The notes: generated by a model from the letters alone, not told the origin. Positions 25,332 to 34,975 are shown, counted from the first letter of the stretch. The stretch is DNA of 64,000 bases from Bacillota bacterium (GCA_023410575.1 JAEYPP010000016.1:201455-265454), one strand, 5' to 3'. A program made the numbers and translations.

Positions 25332-25826
25332 ATGGACAATAGTACTGATTTATCTATTGAGAGAGAAGAAGATACACAAAAGGGACGATTCTTGACCTTC
25401 TCCTTGGATAAAGAAAGCTATGGGATAGAGATAAAATATGTTACAGAGATCATTGGTATTCAAGAAATTACTGAAATTCCAGAGCTACCAGAGTATGTAA
25501 AAGGTATCATTAATTTAAGAGGAAAAATCATACCAATTATGGATGTAAGAATTCGTTTTAAAAAGGAACCGAAAGAATACAATGATAGAACTTGTGTAAT
25601 CGTAGTAGATATAAAAAATATATCAATTGGTCTTGTAGTAGATAGAGTCTCGGAGGTTCTTACAATTTTGGAGCAAGATATTGTTGAACCACCACAATTG
25701 AATAAGGGAATCAATAATAGGTATGTCAGAAAAATAGGGAAAATAGGGAGTGATGTCAAGTTATTGCTGGACTGTGAAAAACTTCTATCGGATGATGTAC
25801 TAGAGAATATAATCGAGGTAATGTGA
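25332..25826 (+). CDS. cheW: Chemotaxis coupling protein CheW
   Basis: CheW (164 residues) bridges CheA to the receptor arrays. It is a single CheW/SH3-like domain: FLTFSLDKESYGIEI, the ITEIPELPEYVKGIINLRG block and IIPIMDVRIRF are the family's core strands, and VDRVSEVL follows. It begins 41 bases after cheA with an AAGGAGATGG ribosome site, and the receptor gene starts 32 bases after its stop. Length is normal, and it has an acidic N-terminal extension of about 15 residues. Confidence 0.93.
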   Translation: MDNSTDLSIEREEDTQKGRFLTFSLDKESYGIEIKYVTEIIGIQEITEIPELPEYVKGIINLRGKIIPIMDVRIRFKKEPKEYNDRTCVIVVDIKNISIGLVVDRVSEVLTILEQDIVEPPQLNKGINNRYVRKIGKIGSDVKLLLDCEKLLSDDVLENIIEVM

Positions 25827-25858
25827 TGATTGATAAAATATTTATAGGAGGGTGAATT

Positions 25859-27574
25859 ATGAGGTGGTTCTATAATATGAAGATTCGTTCAAAACTTATT
25901 AGTTGTTTTATAATTCTTGCAGTCTTAACAGGCATTGTAGGTGTAGTTGGTGTTAGTAATATGAATACGATTAATCAAAGAAGCGAAAGTATGTATAACA
26001 ATAATTTTATTCCGACGCAACACCTGAAAGATATTCAAATCGCCTTGCAGGATGTTCGTGCTAATCAGGTATTAGCTATTTATGAGAGAGATCCAGAGAA
26101 ATTCATTGAAAGAAAGGATAACATTGATAAAGTTATTTTAAATAATAATGAACTTTTAGCTGAATATGAGAAGACGATTGGGCAGGATAATGAAAATAGA
26201 AGTTTATATAATGATGTTATTGACATGCTTGCAGTATATAGAGACGTTCGTGATGAAAATCTGAAGATGATAGAAAATCAACAATATGATGAGGCATTGG
26301 CGATGCTTGATAAGGTAACTCAAGCAAGAACAAATGCTGATGATGCTTTACAAAAGTTAGAAAGTTACAATACAAATCAAGCAGAGCTCACAGTACAGGA
26401 AAATGCTGATAATTTTGCTAACCAGACATTAATTATGATTTGTGTTATTATAGTAGGTATAGTACTTGCAATCTCTCTTGGTCTAATTGTTGCAAATATG
26501 ATAAGTAAACAATTAAATAAGCTAGTAGGTGTTGCCGATAAGATAGCTGATGGTAATTTGGATGTGTCAATCGATATTGATTCCAAGGATGAGGTTGGAG
26601 TACTTGGGAATGCATTTATGAGGATGACGGATAACCTTAATGATGTTATGTCAAATATAAATTCTGCGTCGGAACAGGTCTCAACTGGAGCACGACAGGT
26701 ATCAGACTCAAGCATGGCACTTTCACAAGGAGCTACAGAACAAGCTAGTTCGATCGAAGAGTTGACGGCATCCTTAGAAGAAATATCTTCTCAAACTAAG
26801 CTAAATGCCGGGAATGCTAACCAAGCAAATGATTTGGCTAGAACAGCGAAAACTAATGCAATGCAAGGCAATGTTCAAATGAAGGAAATGTTAAAGGCAA
26901 TGGAAGAAATAAACGAGTCGTCAAGTAATATATCTAAGATTATAAAAGTAATTGATGATATAGCATTTCAGACTAACATTCTTGCACTCAATGCTGCAGT
27001 TGAAGCGGCTAGAGCAGGTCAACATGGAAAAGGTTTTGCAGTTGTAGCTGAAGAAGTCAGAACGCTCGCAGCTCGTTCAGCTAATGCGGCAAAAGAAACA
27101 ACAGATATGATAGAAGGCTCTATAAAGAAAGCGGAGAGTGGAACAAAGATTGCAAAAGATACTGCCGTTTCACTAGATGAAATTGTAAATCAAATTGAAA
27201 AGGTAGCCGTTCTCGTTAATGATATTGCAACAGCTTCCAATGAGCAGGCTTCGGGTATTGGTCAAATCAATCAAGGTATCATGCAGGTATCGGATGTAGT
27301 TCAGACAAATTCTGCAACTTCTGAGGAAAGTGCTGCAGCAAGTGAAGAGCTTTCAAGTCAAGCTGAACTTCTAAAAGATATGGTTAGTAAATTCAAACTA
27401 AGAAATATAAGGGCGTCTCAAAGGAGTGAAGAGCTAAATCCAGAGGTTCTTGCTATGCTTCAAAAGATGTCCAATAAGAAGAAAAATGTAAACAGTAGGG
27501 CAAACGAAAATGTAGAAGCTCAAGTACCGAAACATACTATAGCATTAAGTGATGCGGAGTTTGGAAAATACTAA
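25859..27574 (+). CDS. Methyl-accepting chemotaxis protein (4HB sensor)
   Basis: A 571-residue transmembrane receptor. The first membrane helix (residues ~14-33) and the second (~194-216) bracket an extracellular four-helix-bundle-type sensor of about 160 residues. A HAMP domain follows (~217-270), then the cytoplasmic signalling coiled coil, with the hairpin tip DIAFQTNILALNAAVEAARAG and GKGFAVVAEEVRTLA, which binds CheA and CheW. The Glu/Gln pairs around residues 290 and 480 are likely methylation sites for CheR and CheB. The ligand is unknown. Its placement inside the che operon suggests it is the operon's dedicated receptor. A 16-bp perfect hairpin lies between it and cheR. The C-terminal tail lacks the NWETF-type tether. 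Confidence 0.9.
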   Translation: MRWFYNMKIRSKLISCFIILAVLTGIVGVVGVSNMNTINQRSESMYNNNFIPTQHLKDIQIALQDVRANQVLAIYERDPEKFIERKDNIDKVILNNNELLAEYEKTIGQDNENRSLYNDVIDMLAVYRDVRDENLKMIENQQYDEALAMLDKVTQARTNADDALQKLESYNTNQAELTVQENADNFANQTLIMICVIIVGIVLAISLGLIVANMISKQLNKLVGVADKIADGNLDVSIDIDSKDEVGVLGNAFMRMTDNLNDVMSNINSASEQVSTGARQVSDSSMALSQGATEQASSIEELTASLEEISSQTKLNAGNANQANDLARTAKTNAMQGNVQMKEMLKAMEEINESSSNISKIIKVIDDIAFQTNILALNAAVEAARAGQHGKGFAVVAEEVRTLAARSANAAKETTDMIEGSIKKAESGTKIAKDTAVSLDEIVNQIEKVAVLVNDIATASNEQASGIGQINQGIMQVSDVVQTNSATSEESAAASEELSSQAELLKDMVSKFKLRNIRASQRSEELNPEVLAMLQKMSNKKKNVNSRANENVEAQVPKHTIALSDAEFGKY

Positions 27575-27644
27575 GTTTTAACGTATTCTATTTCTATATT
27601 AGTTTTACATAACTAGCTGTAGTGTTGTTAAGGCTTATGGATAT

Positions 27645-27703
27645 CCACAAATTACCGTATTAGATTAGAATTGTTAACGTCTTTCTGATACGGTAATTTG
27701 TGG
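27645..27703 (+). repeat. Long hairpin between receptor gene and cheR
   Basis: A perfect 16-bp inverted repeat (27645-27660 with 27688-27703) around a 27-base loop. No T-run follows, so it is more likely an mRNA processing or stability element, or a partial barrier, than a simple terminator. Confidence 0.7.
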
Positions 27704-27744
27704 TATATAGGAAAAATAATTTTAGACAGTGGAAGGTGAAACTT

Positions 27745-28560
27745 ATGATAGCCATTACGAATCGTGAATATAGCCAGTTAGCAACATACATTCAAGCCAA
27801 TTATGGAATTTACTTAAAAGAAGAAAAGAAAACCTTGATATCAGGGAGGCTTCATAATGTATTATTACAGCATGGTTTTGACAACTTTACCGATTACTAT
27901 AACTATATATTGTCAGATAAAACAGGAGAGGCAGTACGTACATTATTAAACAAAATAACAACTAACCATACTTTTTTTATGAGAGAACCGAATCATTTTT
28001 ATTATTTTAGAGATAGTGTACTCCCTATATTGGAAGATACTTTAAAGGATAGAGATCTACGAATCTGGAGTGCAGGTTGCTCATCTGGTGAAGAACCATA
28101 TACTCTTGCAATGATTATAGATGAATTTCTTGGGAAAAAGAAAGTGTGGTGGGATACTAAGATATTAGCGACTGATATCTCAAGTAAGGTTCTTGATCAA
28201 GCAATAAAAGGGATTTATGCGAATGAGGAGATTGCATCGTTACCAGTATCATGGAAACTAGATTACTTTAAAAAAATTGACAATGAAAAATCCATTCTAG
28301 TTGATCGAATAAGGAATGAAGTTATATATAGAAAATTTAATTTAATGGAAAAACACTTTCCGTTCAAACGTAAATTCCAAGTAATCTTTTGTCGGAATGT
28401 AATGATTTATTATGATAATCAGACAAAATGCGATCTGATTAATAAATTCTATGAATCGTTAGAATATGGAGGTTATTTGTTTATTGGACATTCGGAAACA
28501 ATTAATCGAGATGAGTCATTATTTAAGTATATCATTCCGTCTGTATATAGAAAGGAATAA
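27745..28560 (+). CDS. cheR: Chemotaxis protein methyltransferase CheR
   Basis: CheR (271 residues) methylates receptor glutamates using S-adenosylmethionine, giving adaptation. The N-terminal helical domain is followed by TTNHTFFMREPNHF, the SAM-binding motif IWSAGCSSGEEPYTLAM, ILATDISSKVLDQA, VIFCRNVMIYYD and YLFIGHSETI, all standard CheR landmarks. I place the start at the ATG at 27745, which follows GGAAGGTG; an in-frame start at 27700 would lie in the right arm of the hairpin and has no ribosome site. cheB starts 41 bases after the stop. Confidence 0.94.
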   Translation: MIAITNREYSQLATYIQANYGIYLKEEKKTLISGRLHNVLLQHGFDNFTDYYNYILSDKTGEAVRTLLNKITTNHTFFMREPNHFYYFRDSVLPILEDTLKDRDLRIWSAGCSSGEEPYTLAMIIDEFLGKKKVWWDTKILATDISSKVLDQAIKGIYANEEIASLPVSWKLDYFKKIDNEKSILVDRIRNEVIYRKFNLMEKHFPFKRKFQVIFCRNVMIYYDNQTKCDLINKFYESLEYGGYLFIGHSETINRDESLFKYIIPSVYRKE

Positions 28561-28601
28561 AAAGTTTTATTCATAGTCAGTATATAGGATGAGGTGTGAT
28601 T

Positions 28602-29630
28602 ATGGAAATGCAAAGAAAAATTAGAGTTTTGATTGTTGACGATAGTCTGATATTTAGAGAAGTATTATCGAAAGGGCTTTCCTCTGATGTGAATATTGAT
28701 GTTGTTGCAGTTGCAAATGACCCCTTCGACGCAAGAGATAAGATAATTAAGTATAGGCCTGATGTCATGACATGTGATGTTGAAATGCCGAAAATGAATG
28801 GTATTGAGTTTATAAAACGCTTGCTTCCACAATATCCGTTACCAGTTATTGTCGTAAGTGCGATAAGCTCAACAGTGTTTGATGCTATGAATGCAGGAGC
28901 TGTTGATTTTGTTACAAAACCTGATATTAAGGAAGTTAAGAGCGTTGAAAATTTTATTATCGAATTGATTACCAAGGTAAAGGTGGCATCCATTGCTAAG
29001 ATAATTAAATCAAATACGAATAGTATTACTCCAGGGTTTGAAAATAGTCTGAGTCATGTAGCTGAGAAGTTAGTTGCGATAGGAGCATCAACTGGTGGAA
29101 CCGAGGCGATATTTAATATCTTAAAAAAATTGCCTTCAAATTCACCTGGGATTGTTATTGTACAGCATATACCACCTGTATTTTCTCGTATGTTTGCAGA
29201 GCGACTTAACACTTCTACAAGCCTAGAGGTTAAGGAAGCAAAAACTGGTGACTATGTTGAAGTTGGAAAGGTACTGATAGCGCCTGGTGATTTACATATG
29301 AGAATTAAGAAAATTGGTAATAGATATAGGGCTGAGTGCTTTGAAGGAGATAAGATAAATGGTCATTGCCCATCTGTCGATGTTTTATTTGAATCTGTTG
29401 CCAAGGAAGCTAAGGAAAACGCAATAGGTGTAATTTTAACGGGGATTGGTTATGACGGAGCGAAAGGGCTTCTAGCTATGAGACGTAATGGGGCAAAAAC
29501 GATTGGACAGGACGAAGAAACCTCTGTAGTTTACGGTATGCCAAAGGTGGCTTATAATATTGGAGCAGTAGAGAGACAAACTTCATTAGGCAACATACCT
29601 AATATTTTATACTCTCTATTTGAGAAGTGA
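28602..29630 (+). CDS. cheB: Chemotaxis methylesterase CheB
   Basis: CheB (342 residues) removes receptor methyl groups and deamidates receptor glutamines when phosphorylated by CheA. An N-terminal receiver domain (Asp59 in MTCDVEMPKMNG) is joined to a methylesterase domain whose catalytic Ser, His and Asp lie in IGASTGGTEAI, VQHIPPVFS and LTGIGYDGAKGL. Length and order are standard. The ATG at 28602 has GAGGTG five bases upstream; the GTG at 28596 overlaps that site. The stop is at, or overlaps, the start of cheD. Confidence 0.94.
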   Translation: MEMQRKIRVLIVDDSLIFREVLSKGLSSDVNIDVVAVANDPFDARDKIIKYRPDVMTCDVEMPKMNGIEFIKRLLPQYPLPVIVVSAISSTVFDAMNAGAVDFVTKPDIKEVKSVENFIIELITKVKVASIAKIIKSNTNSITPGFENSLSHVAEKLVAIGASTGGTEAIFNILKKLPSNSPGIVIVQHIPPVFSRMFAERLNTSTSLEVKEAKTGDYVEVGKVLIAPGDLHMRIKKIGNRYRAECFEGDKINGHCPSVDVLFESVAKEAKENAIGVILTGIGYDGAKGLLAMRRNGAKTIGQDEETSVVYGMPKVAYNIGAVERQTSLGNIPNILYSLFEK

Positions 29631-29635
29631 GAGAT

Positions 29636-30103
29636 ATGGAACGTATCGTGGGAATTGGTGAATTTATAATATCAAATAATAGCGAGGACTGTATTTCAAC
29701 CTACGCGCTCGCATCATGTGTGGCAGTCACCGCATATAGTTATGCAAAAGGGGTAGCAGGGATGATTCATATAGCACTACCATTGCCACCAAAGGCTCCT
29801 GACTTAACGACTCGACCAAGTTATTATGCGGTCACTGGATTACCAGCTATGATAAACGCTATGTATAAGGATTATGGTTGTAAGATGGAGGAACTTATAA
29901 TAGGTCTTTATGGTGGTGCTGATTCAATTCATAATGATGTATTTAAAATAGGGCAAAAAAATGTAGCAATGGTTAAAAAGATACTATTAGAAATGAGACT
30001 TTCCTATATAACTGATGAAACTAGCGGATACATAAGTCGTACCTTGTATCTAGATGTAGCACATGGTACGGTAAATGTTAAAACACAACCTATCAAAATA
30101 TAA
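29636..30103 (+). CDS. cheD: Chemoreceptor glutamine deamidase CheD
   Basis: CheD (155 residues) deamidates receptor glutamines and, in Gram-positive bacteria, takes part in adaptation with CheC. The catalytic Cys lies in YALASCVAVTAYS and the catalytic His in GMIHIALP; the Gly of the usual GLGSC motif is Ala here. The start is uncertain. The GTG at 29627 overlaps the cheB stop by two bases, while the ATG at 29636 is chosen here as the simpler start. No cheC gene is present in the window. The stop is 17 bases before the hybrid kinase start. Confidence 0.88.
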   Translation: MERIVGIGEFIISNNSEDCISTYALASCVAVTAYSYAKGVAGMIHIALPLPPKAPDLTTRPSYYAVTGLPAMINAMYKDYGCKMEELIIGLYGGADSIHNDVFKIGQKNVAMVKKILLEMRLSYITDETSGYISRTLYLDVAHGTVNVKTQPIKI

Positions 30104-30120
30104 TAATGGAGAGATTAATA

Positions 30121-33100
30121 ATGCAAAAAAGCTTATTATTGGATGAAAATTTAGAGCATCCAACTGCCATCTTATCTTGTATAGGAGACGGAATTATTTC
30201 TACTGACTTAAGTGGAAAAATTGTCTATATTAATAATAAGGCGGAAGAAATTATCGGTTTTAATATGAATGAGGTGATAGGAAAAGACTTTGATCAAACC
30301 TTTGTCTTTGTTCATGCTGGATCTGGTAGACCTATAATAAGTCCTGTAAAAAAGGCAATCGATAATGATGAGGTTACAGGTTTAGAGCATGATACTACTA
30401 TCATAACTAAGGACAATACAAGAAAGTATGTTTCGGCAACCTGTTCTCCGATTAAGAAAGCGGATAATTCAATTATCGGTACTGTTATAGTCCTTCGTGA
30501 TATCACAAGACTTAAATATTTAGAAAAAGAACATATCAATGAAAAAGAAAACTTACAGGCGATTTTTAACTATGCACCAGTAGGAATGGTAATGTTAGAT
30601 GAGAATGCTAACATTATTAAAATAAATGAAGTGGCATTACATTACATTAATAAAAATAGACAACAGATCATTGGAAGAAATATTAGAGATGATTGTCAGT
30701 GTACACAAAATCCAGGCGATGAGTTTGAAAATGATCATAGTAACGATTGTCCGAGCTGCATACTAAGAAAAGCTGTTATTTTAGCGATACACCATGGTCA
30801 GGTCACTGATAATGTTGAAATAACTAAGACATTAATGGAGAATGGTGTAAAAAAAGAACTATGGTTTCGAGCGAGCATAACTCCTTTTATAAATAAGGAA
30901 AAAAGAAATGTAGTACTTACAGTTCTAGATATTACAGAGAGTAAAAGACGTGAGCTAGAGGTCATGAAAACCAATGATTATTGTTACAGTATACTAGACC
31001 AGATTCCCTCCTTAGTTTGGAAGACAGATGAAAATCTAGAGTGTAATTATGTTAATAAAGTATGGTCTAACTATACTGGTAGATCAAGAGAAGAGTCCAT
31101 GAGATATGGTTGGAGTAATGTGATTCATCCCGAAGATTTAGATAAGTATATTACGATGCGAACAAATGCCATACAAAAAAAAGGATCTCTTCAGATGGAA
31201 TTACGAATGCTTCGACACGATGGGAATTATCGATGGTGTTTACTCGTTGGTGTACCTTACTATGATCCCGATGGTATCTTTGTGGGCTATATAGGATCAG
31301 TTTATGATATAAACGATCGAAAGGAAATGGAAGAAGACTTAAAGAGATATCGTAAGATTATTGATAAAGCAAGAGATATTATATTTTTTCTTGATTTAGA
31401 CGGTAAAATTATTGAAGCGAATAAAGCAGCAGCGAAGGCATATGGCTATACTAATGATGAGTTGTGTTCTATGAATATACGTGATATTCGGGGGGATTGG
31501 CATTATACGAATCGCCAAATGAAAATAGCCAGTCAAAAGGGTATTTTCTTTGAAGCATTACATCGTAGAAAAGATGGTACAACTTTTCCAGTAGAAGTAA
31601 GCTCACAAGGGGCAATAAAGGATGAGAAAGAAATTCTGTTTAGTGTTGTAAGAGATATTACTGAGCGTAAGAAAGCAGAAATTAATTTTTATGAGAGTCA
31701 AACGAAATATCGTTCTTTGTTTATGAACATGCAAAGTGGTTATGCGTATTATGAAGAAATTTATGACGAAGAACAGGAACTAAAAGATTTACAGATATCA
31801 GAAGCAAATGAGGCATTTTGTAAGCTTTTTAATCTACATATAAATGAAATTATCGGCATGAAATTTACTGAAATTTTTCAACAGAGTATAGGTGAGATAG
31901 TTGAAAAAATACGTCAGAATTCAAACGAACTTAAGCGAGGGGAATGTGTAACTGTTGAAGAACAATTTTCAAAGCCACATAATAAATGGCTTTCTATAGC
32001 AATTTACTGTCCAAGGGAGAATGAAATAGTAACAATCATTACAGATATAACTCATATAAAGCAATCAAAGTTCCATTTGATTAAAGCAAAAGAAACAGCA
32101 GAAGCAGCCAATAAAGCCAAAAGTGAGTTTTTAGCAAATATGAGCCATGAGATACGTACACCGATTAATGGTATGATAGGAATGGTGGATCTAACACTAT
32201 TAACAAAATTGAACCCTGAACAAAAGGACAATCTAGTAACTGCAAAAGCATGTGCGAATTCTCTGTTGAGGATTATTAATGACATTTTAGATTTTTCTAA
32301 AATGGAAGCTGGAAAGTTGTCCATTGATAGTGTAACATTTAATATAAGGGAGATCATTGAAGAAATAGTTAAAATGTATTCATCAAAAGTTGAAAGTAAA
32401 GGAATTGATTTAACCTATACTCTTCCTTCTAATCTTCCTCGCTATCTAATCGGAGACCCTATAAGACTACGACAGATACTGAATAACCTAATTAGTAATG
32501 CATATAAATTTACGGAAAGAGGAAGAATTGCAATTACTGTAAATAGTAAGATTGTAAAGGACTATGCTGATTTGAAGTTTAAGGTATCTGATACTGGGAT
32601 TGGAATTGCCAAGGAAGATATTGGGAAACTGTTTCGAAGCTTTAGCCAAGTAGAGGATTATGTAACAAAGAAATATGGTGGAACAGGTCTTGGTCTTGTA
32701 ATAACAAAAAGTCTGGTTGAGATGATGGGAGGTCATATTGGAGTAAAAAGTGAAAAAGGCAAGGGTAGTGTTTTTTACTTTAACTTGAAATTTAAAATCG
32801 GAAGACAATCTAAGCTAAAAGAAAGTCAAACGCAAATCGTTACAAAGTCAAAGAAATCCCAAAAGGCCAAAAAAATACTTTTGGTTGAAGATGATGTTGT
32901 TAATCAAAAGGTAATATTAAAAATGCTTTGCCAAAAAGGGTATGTCGTGGATACTGCAAACAATGGAAAAGAAGCTTTAATGATTTATGAGGTTGGAAAA
33001 TATGATATCATATTAATGGATATCCAAATGCCTGAAATGAATGGAATTGAAGCTACTCGACGAATCAAAGACAAAGAAGGAATAAACTGTAAACATACAC

Positions 33101-33591
33101 CTATTGTTGCTCTTACTGCGTATGCATTGCATGGAGATATGGAGAGATTATTAAGACTTGGGATGGATGGATATATTTCCAAACCAATTCAAATGGAAGA
33201 ATTATATTATACGATTGATAGATTTATTGAAGATCCGAATTGGTTCGTTACATGCAGACCGGAAGGTAACAATGAAGAATCGGATGACGAGATTATATTG
33301 AGAAATATAGTAACAAAGTCAGAATCAATGAATAAAGATGTAGAAAAATCATTTGAGGAGATTCCTAAGCTCATAGATCGAATGGTGACAGCCTTGGAAA
33401 ATGGTGAATTTGAAACTGTTGAAAATATAGCACATGAAATAAAAAATATTTCCATTGAGATTGATGCACTCGGTATAAAGGACTTGGCTTTTAAGATTGA
33501 GCTGGCTTCAAGACGAAGAGATTTCGATGAAGTTAGGAGAATTGTTTTACTTATTATAACAGCTTTTGATATATTAAAAGATCATCAATGA
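30121..33591 (+). CDS. Multi-PAS hybrid histidine kinase with receiver and HPt domain
   Basis: A 1156-residue cytoplasmic phosphorelay kinase with no membrane segment. About five PAS domains run in tandem (~12-130, 142-277, 285-405, 410-525, 535-650). The second has a four-cysteine cluster (CQC near residue 197 and CPSC near 217) that could bind metal or sense redox. Then follow the HisKA domain (His676 in SHEIRTP), the ATPase (NNLISNAYKFTE, DTGIGIAKED, GGTGLGLVI), a receiver (Asp967 in LMDIQMPEMNG) and a C-terminal HPt-like helical domain (His1105 in IAHEIKN). Phosphate can thus pass His-Asp-His to a separate receiver, probably the next gene. The ATG at 30121 has GGAGAG seven bases upstream. 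It closes the chemotaxis operon. Confidence 0.88.
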   Translation: MQKSLLLDENLEHPTAILSCIGDGIISTDLSGKIVYINNKAEEIIGFNMNEVIGKDFDQTFVFVHAGSGRPIISPVKKAIDNDEVTGLEHDTTIITKDNTRKYVSATCSPIKKADNSIIGTVIVLRDITRLKYLEKEHINEKENLQAIFNYAPVGMVMLDENANIIKINEVALHYINKNRQQIIGRNIRDDCQCTQNPGDEFENDHSNDCPSCILRKAVILAIHHGQVTDNVEITKTLMENGVKKELWFRASITPFINKEKRNVVLTVLDITESKRRELEVMKTNDYCYSILDQIPSLVWKTDENLECNYVNKVWSNYTGRSREESMRYGWSNVIHPEDLDKYITMRTNAIQKKGSLQMELRMLRHDGNYRWCLLVGVPYYDPDGIFVGYIGSVYDINDRKEMEEDLKRYRKIIDKARDIIFFLDLDGKIIEANKAAAKAYGYTNDELCSMNIRDIRGDWHYTNRQMKIASQKGIFFEALHRRKDGTTFPVEVSSQGAIKDEKEILFSVVRDITERKKAEINFYESQTKYRSLFMNMQSGYAYYEEIYDEEQELKDLQISEANEAFCKLFNLHINEIIGMKFTEIFQQSIGEIVEKIRQNSNELKRGECVTVEEQFSKPHNKWLSIAIYCPRENEIVTIITDITHIKQSKFHLIKAKETAEAANKAKSEFLANMSHEIRTPINGMIGMVDLTLLTKLNPEQKDNLVTAKACANSLLRIINDILDFSKMEAGKLSIDSVTFNIREIIEEIVKMYSSKVESKGIDLTYTLPSNLPRYLIGDPIRLRQILNNLISNAYKFTERGRIAITVNSKIVKDYADLKFKVSDTGIGIAKEDIGKLFRSFSQVEDYVTKKYGGTGLGLVITKSLVEMMGGHIGVKSEKGKGSVFYFNLKFKIGRQSKLKESQTQIVTKSKKSQKAKKILLVEDDVVNQKVILKMLCQKGYVVDTANNGKEALMIYEVGKYDIILMDIQMPEMNGIEATRRIKDKEGINCKHTPIVALTAYALHGDMERLLRLGMDGYISKPIQMEELYYTIDRFIEDPNWFVTCRPEGNNEESDDEIILRNIVTKSESMNKDVEKSFEEIPKLIDRMVTALENGEFETVENIAHEIKNISIEIDALGIKDLAFKIELASRRRDFDEVRRIVLLIITAFDILKDHQ

Positions 33592-33655
33592 TTAAATGTA
33601 ATCGAAGGACTGCGTTCGTAATTAATGAAATAACAAATGAAAGGAGAATATGAGT

Positions 33656-34057
33656 ATGAGAATACTAATTGCTGAAGATGATTTAACAAGCCGTAAATTT
33701 TTATTTAAGTTCCTTTCACAATATGGAGAGTGTGATTTGGTAGTTGATGGTCTTGAAGCCCTGGATGCTTTTTTGATATCAGTAAAAGAAGAAAAACCTT
33801 ATGAGCTTATATGTCTTGATATTATGATGCCAAAGGTAGATGGTGTAAAAGTACTAAAGAATATTAGGGATTATGAGGTACAAAAAGGCATAGCGCATGA
33901 GAGACGATCGAAGATAATCATGACTACTGCATTAGCTGAGACATCGTTTGTGCGAAACGCATTTGATGTTGGATGTGATGCCTATGCAGCTAAACCGATT
34001 GATATTGTGAAATTGGAAGAAGTTCTACGAAAGTTAGATATAAAAAAGTATGAGTAA
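33656..34057 (+). CDS. Single-domain response regulator
   Basis: A 133-residue CheY-like receiver without an output domain. LIAEDDLTSRK gives the acidic pocket, Asp55 in ICLDIMMPKVDG is the phosphorylated residue, Thr in IIMTTALAE is the switch and Lys in AAKPID completes the site. It starts 64 bases after the hybrid kinase gene, which carries an HPt-like domain, so it is the likely end point of that relay. The ATG at 33656 lies nine bases after AAGGAG; the ATG six bases earlier is too close. A terminator follows, ending the chemosensory operon. Confidence 0.85.
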   Translation: MRILIAEDDLTSRKFLFKFLSQYGECDLVVDGLEALDAFLISVKEEKPYELICLDIMMPKVDGVKVLKNIRDYEVQKGIAHERRSKIIMTTALAETSFVRNAFDVGCDAYAAKPIDIVKLEEVLRKLDIKKYE

Positions 34058-34071
34058 GAAAAAGAACTAAA

Positions 34072-34118
34072 GAAACCCCCTGGTGTCTTTAACCAAAATT
34101 GGCCTAGGGGGGTTTTTC
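34072..34118 (+). terminator. Terminator of the chemosensory operon
   Basis: A GC-rich stem (AACCCCCTGG with CCTAGGGGGGTT, one bulge) followed by TTTTTCTA. Confidence 0.9.
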
Positions 34119-34151
34119 TATGTTGGAAAATTGACTGTGAGTTCACTTTTC

Positions 34152-34763
34152 TTACTTCTTATATTTTCGACTTAGCTTTTTTGAAAGTTTGTTCTCATTT
34201 TTTTGCTTTTCTATTATCTTTTTTTTGCGTTTCTCGGCTATAAAGACATAATAACCATCTTTTTCATGAACTGTCACCCCACCAAAAACTGAGGTAAGTT
34301 TGTTTTGATACCAATCTTTTCGTTTTACTACCATATATAGTTTACCACCTGGCTTTAATTTACGATATCCTTGTTCAATAAACTGTTTCGGTACTGAAAA
34401 GTCAACATGATAAGGGGGATTGGATAAGATAGTTGAGTAATCATTATCAGTAATTTTCTCTAAACCATCACTTTTAACAATTGTTAGATTTTCTTGTACT
34501 CCATTCTCTATTGCATTCATACTGGAACACTCAATAGCTTTTACATTAATATCACACATTGTAACATGCTCAGAACCAATTTGTTTAGCTACCCAAATTC
34601 CAACAATACCATATCCACAACCAAGGTCTAGTACTTTATCCTCTTTATCTAATTCAACATAGGAAAGCATAGCCTTTGTTCCAAGATCAATACCCTTTGG
34701 AGAAAATACTTCTTCATCCGTAAGTAGCTTAAGCTCAATCCCATTCACTTGTTCTGTAATCAT
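34152..34763 (-). CDS. RsmC-type rRNA (guanine-N2)-methyltransferase-like protein
   Basis: A 203-residue class I methyltransferase. SAM motif I is VLDLGCGYGIVGIWVA (residues ~44-59). The NPPYH motif (ILSNPPYHVDFS) is typical of enzymes that methylate exocyclic amino groups of nucleic-acid bases, and the protein resembles the catalytic half of RsmC, which makes m2G1207 in 16S rRNA. The N-terminal pseudo-domain of E. coli RsmC is absent, as is usual in Firmicutes. The C-terminal 25 residues are very rich in Lys, fitting RNA binding. It is a single gene on the minus strand, with a purine-rich AAGGGCGG ribosome site. The exact substrate is inferred. Confidence 0.75.
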   Translation of the reverse strand: MITEQVNGIELKLLTDEEVFSPKGIDLGTKAMLSYVELDKEDKVLDLGCGYGIVGIWVAKQIGSEHVTMCDINVKAIECSSMNAIENGVQENLTIVKSDGLEKITDNDYSTILSNPPYHVDFSVPKQFIEQGYRKLKPGGKLYMVVKRKDWYQNKLTSVFGGVTVHEKDGYYVFIAEKRKKKIIEKQKNENKLSKKLSRKYKK

Positions 34764-34947
34764 TATTTCCGCCCTTTCGCTTTAATCATGAATTGCCTGG
34801 ATTAAAATTTCTCATAATTATAGCACTTATCTATCACTCAGTAAAGGAGTGATTTTCTATTATTAGGGTTGTCGAATTCTACATAATTAAGCGATGAATA
34901 ATTAGTCAAAGAATATAAAATGTATATAAAATATAGCCTTTAGCACT

Positions 34948-34975
34948 TTGAAAAAAAAGATAATGATGTTATAAT
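34948..34975 (+). promoter_or_regulatory. Promoter-like element upstream of the yesL-glgB genes
   Basis: TTGAAA (34948-34953), 16-base spacer, TATAAT (34970-34975). Transcription would begin near 34982, giving the yesL-like gene a leader of about 350 bases. Confidence 0.5.

Noticed and set aside
26377..26715. 112-codon open frame on the minus strand within the receptor gene
   Set aside because: It is antisense to the membrane helix and HAMP region of a well-supported receptor, with no start signal.
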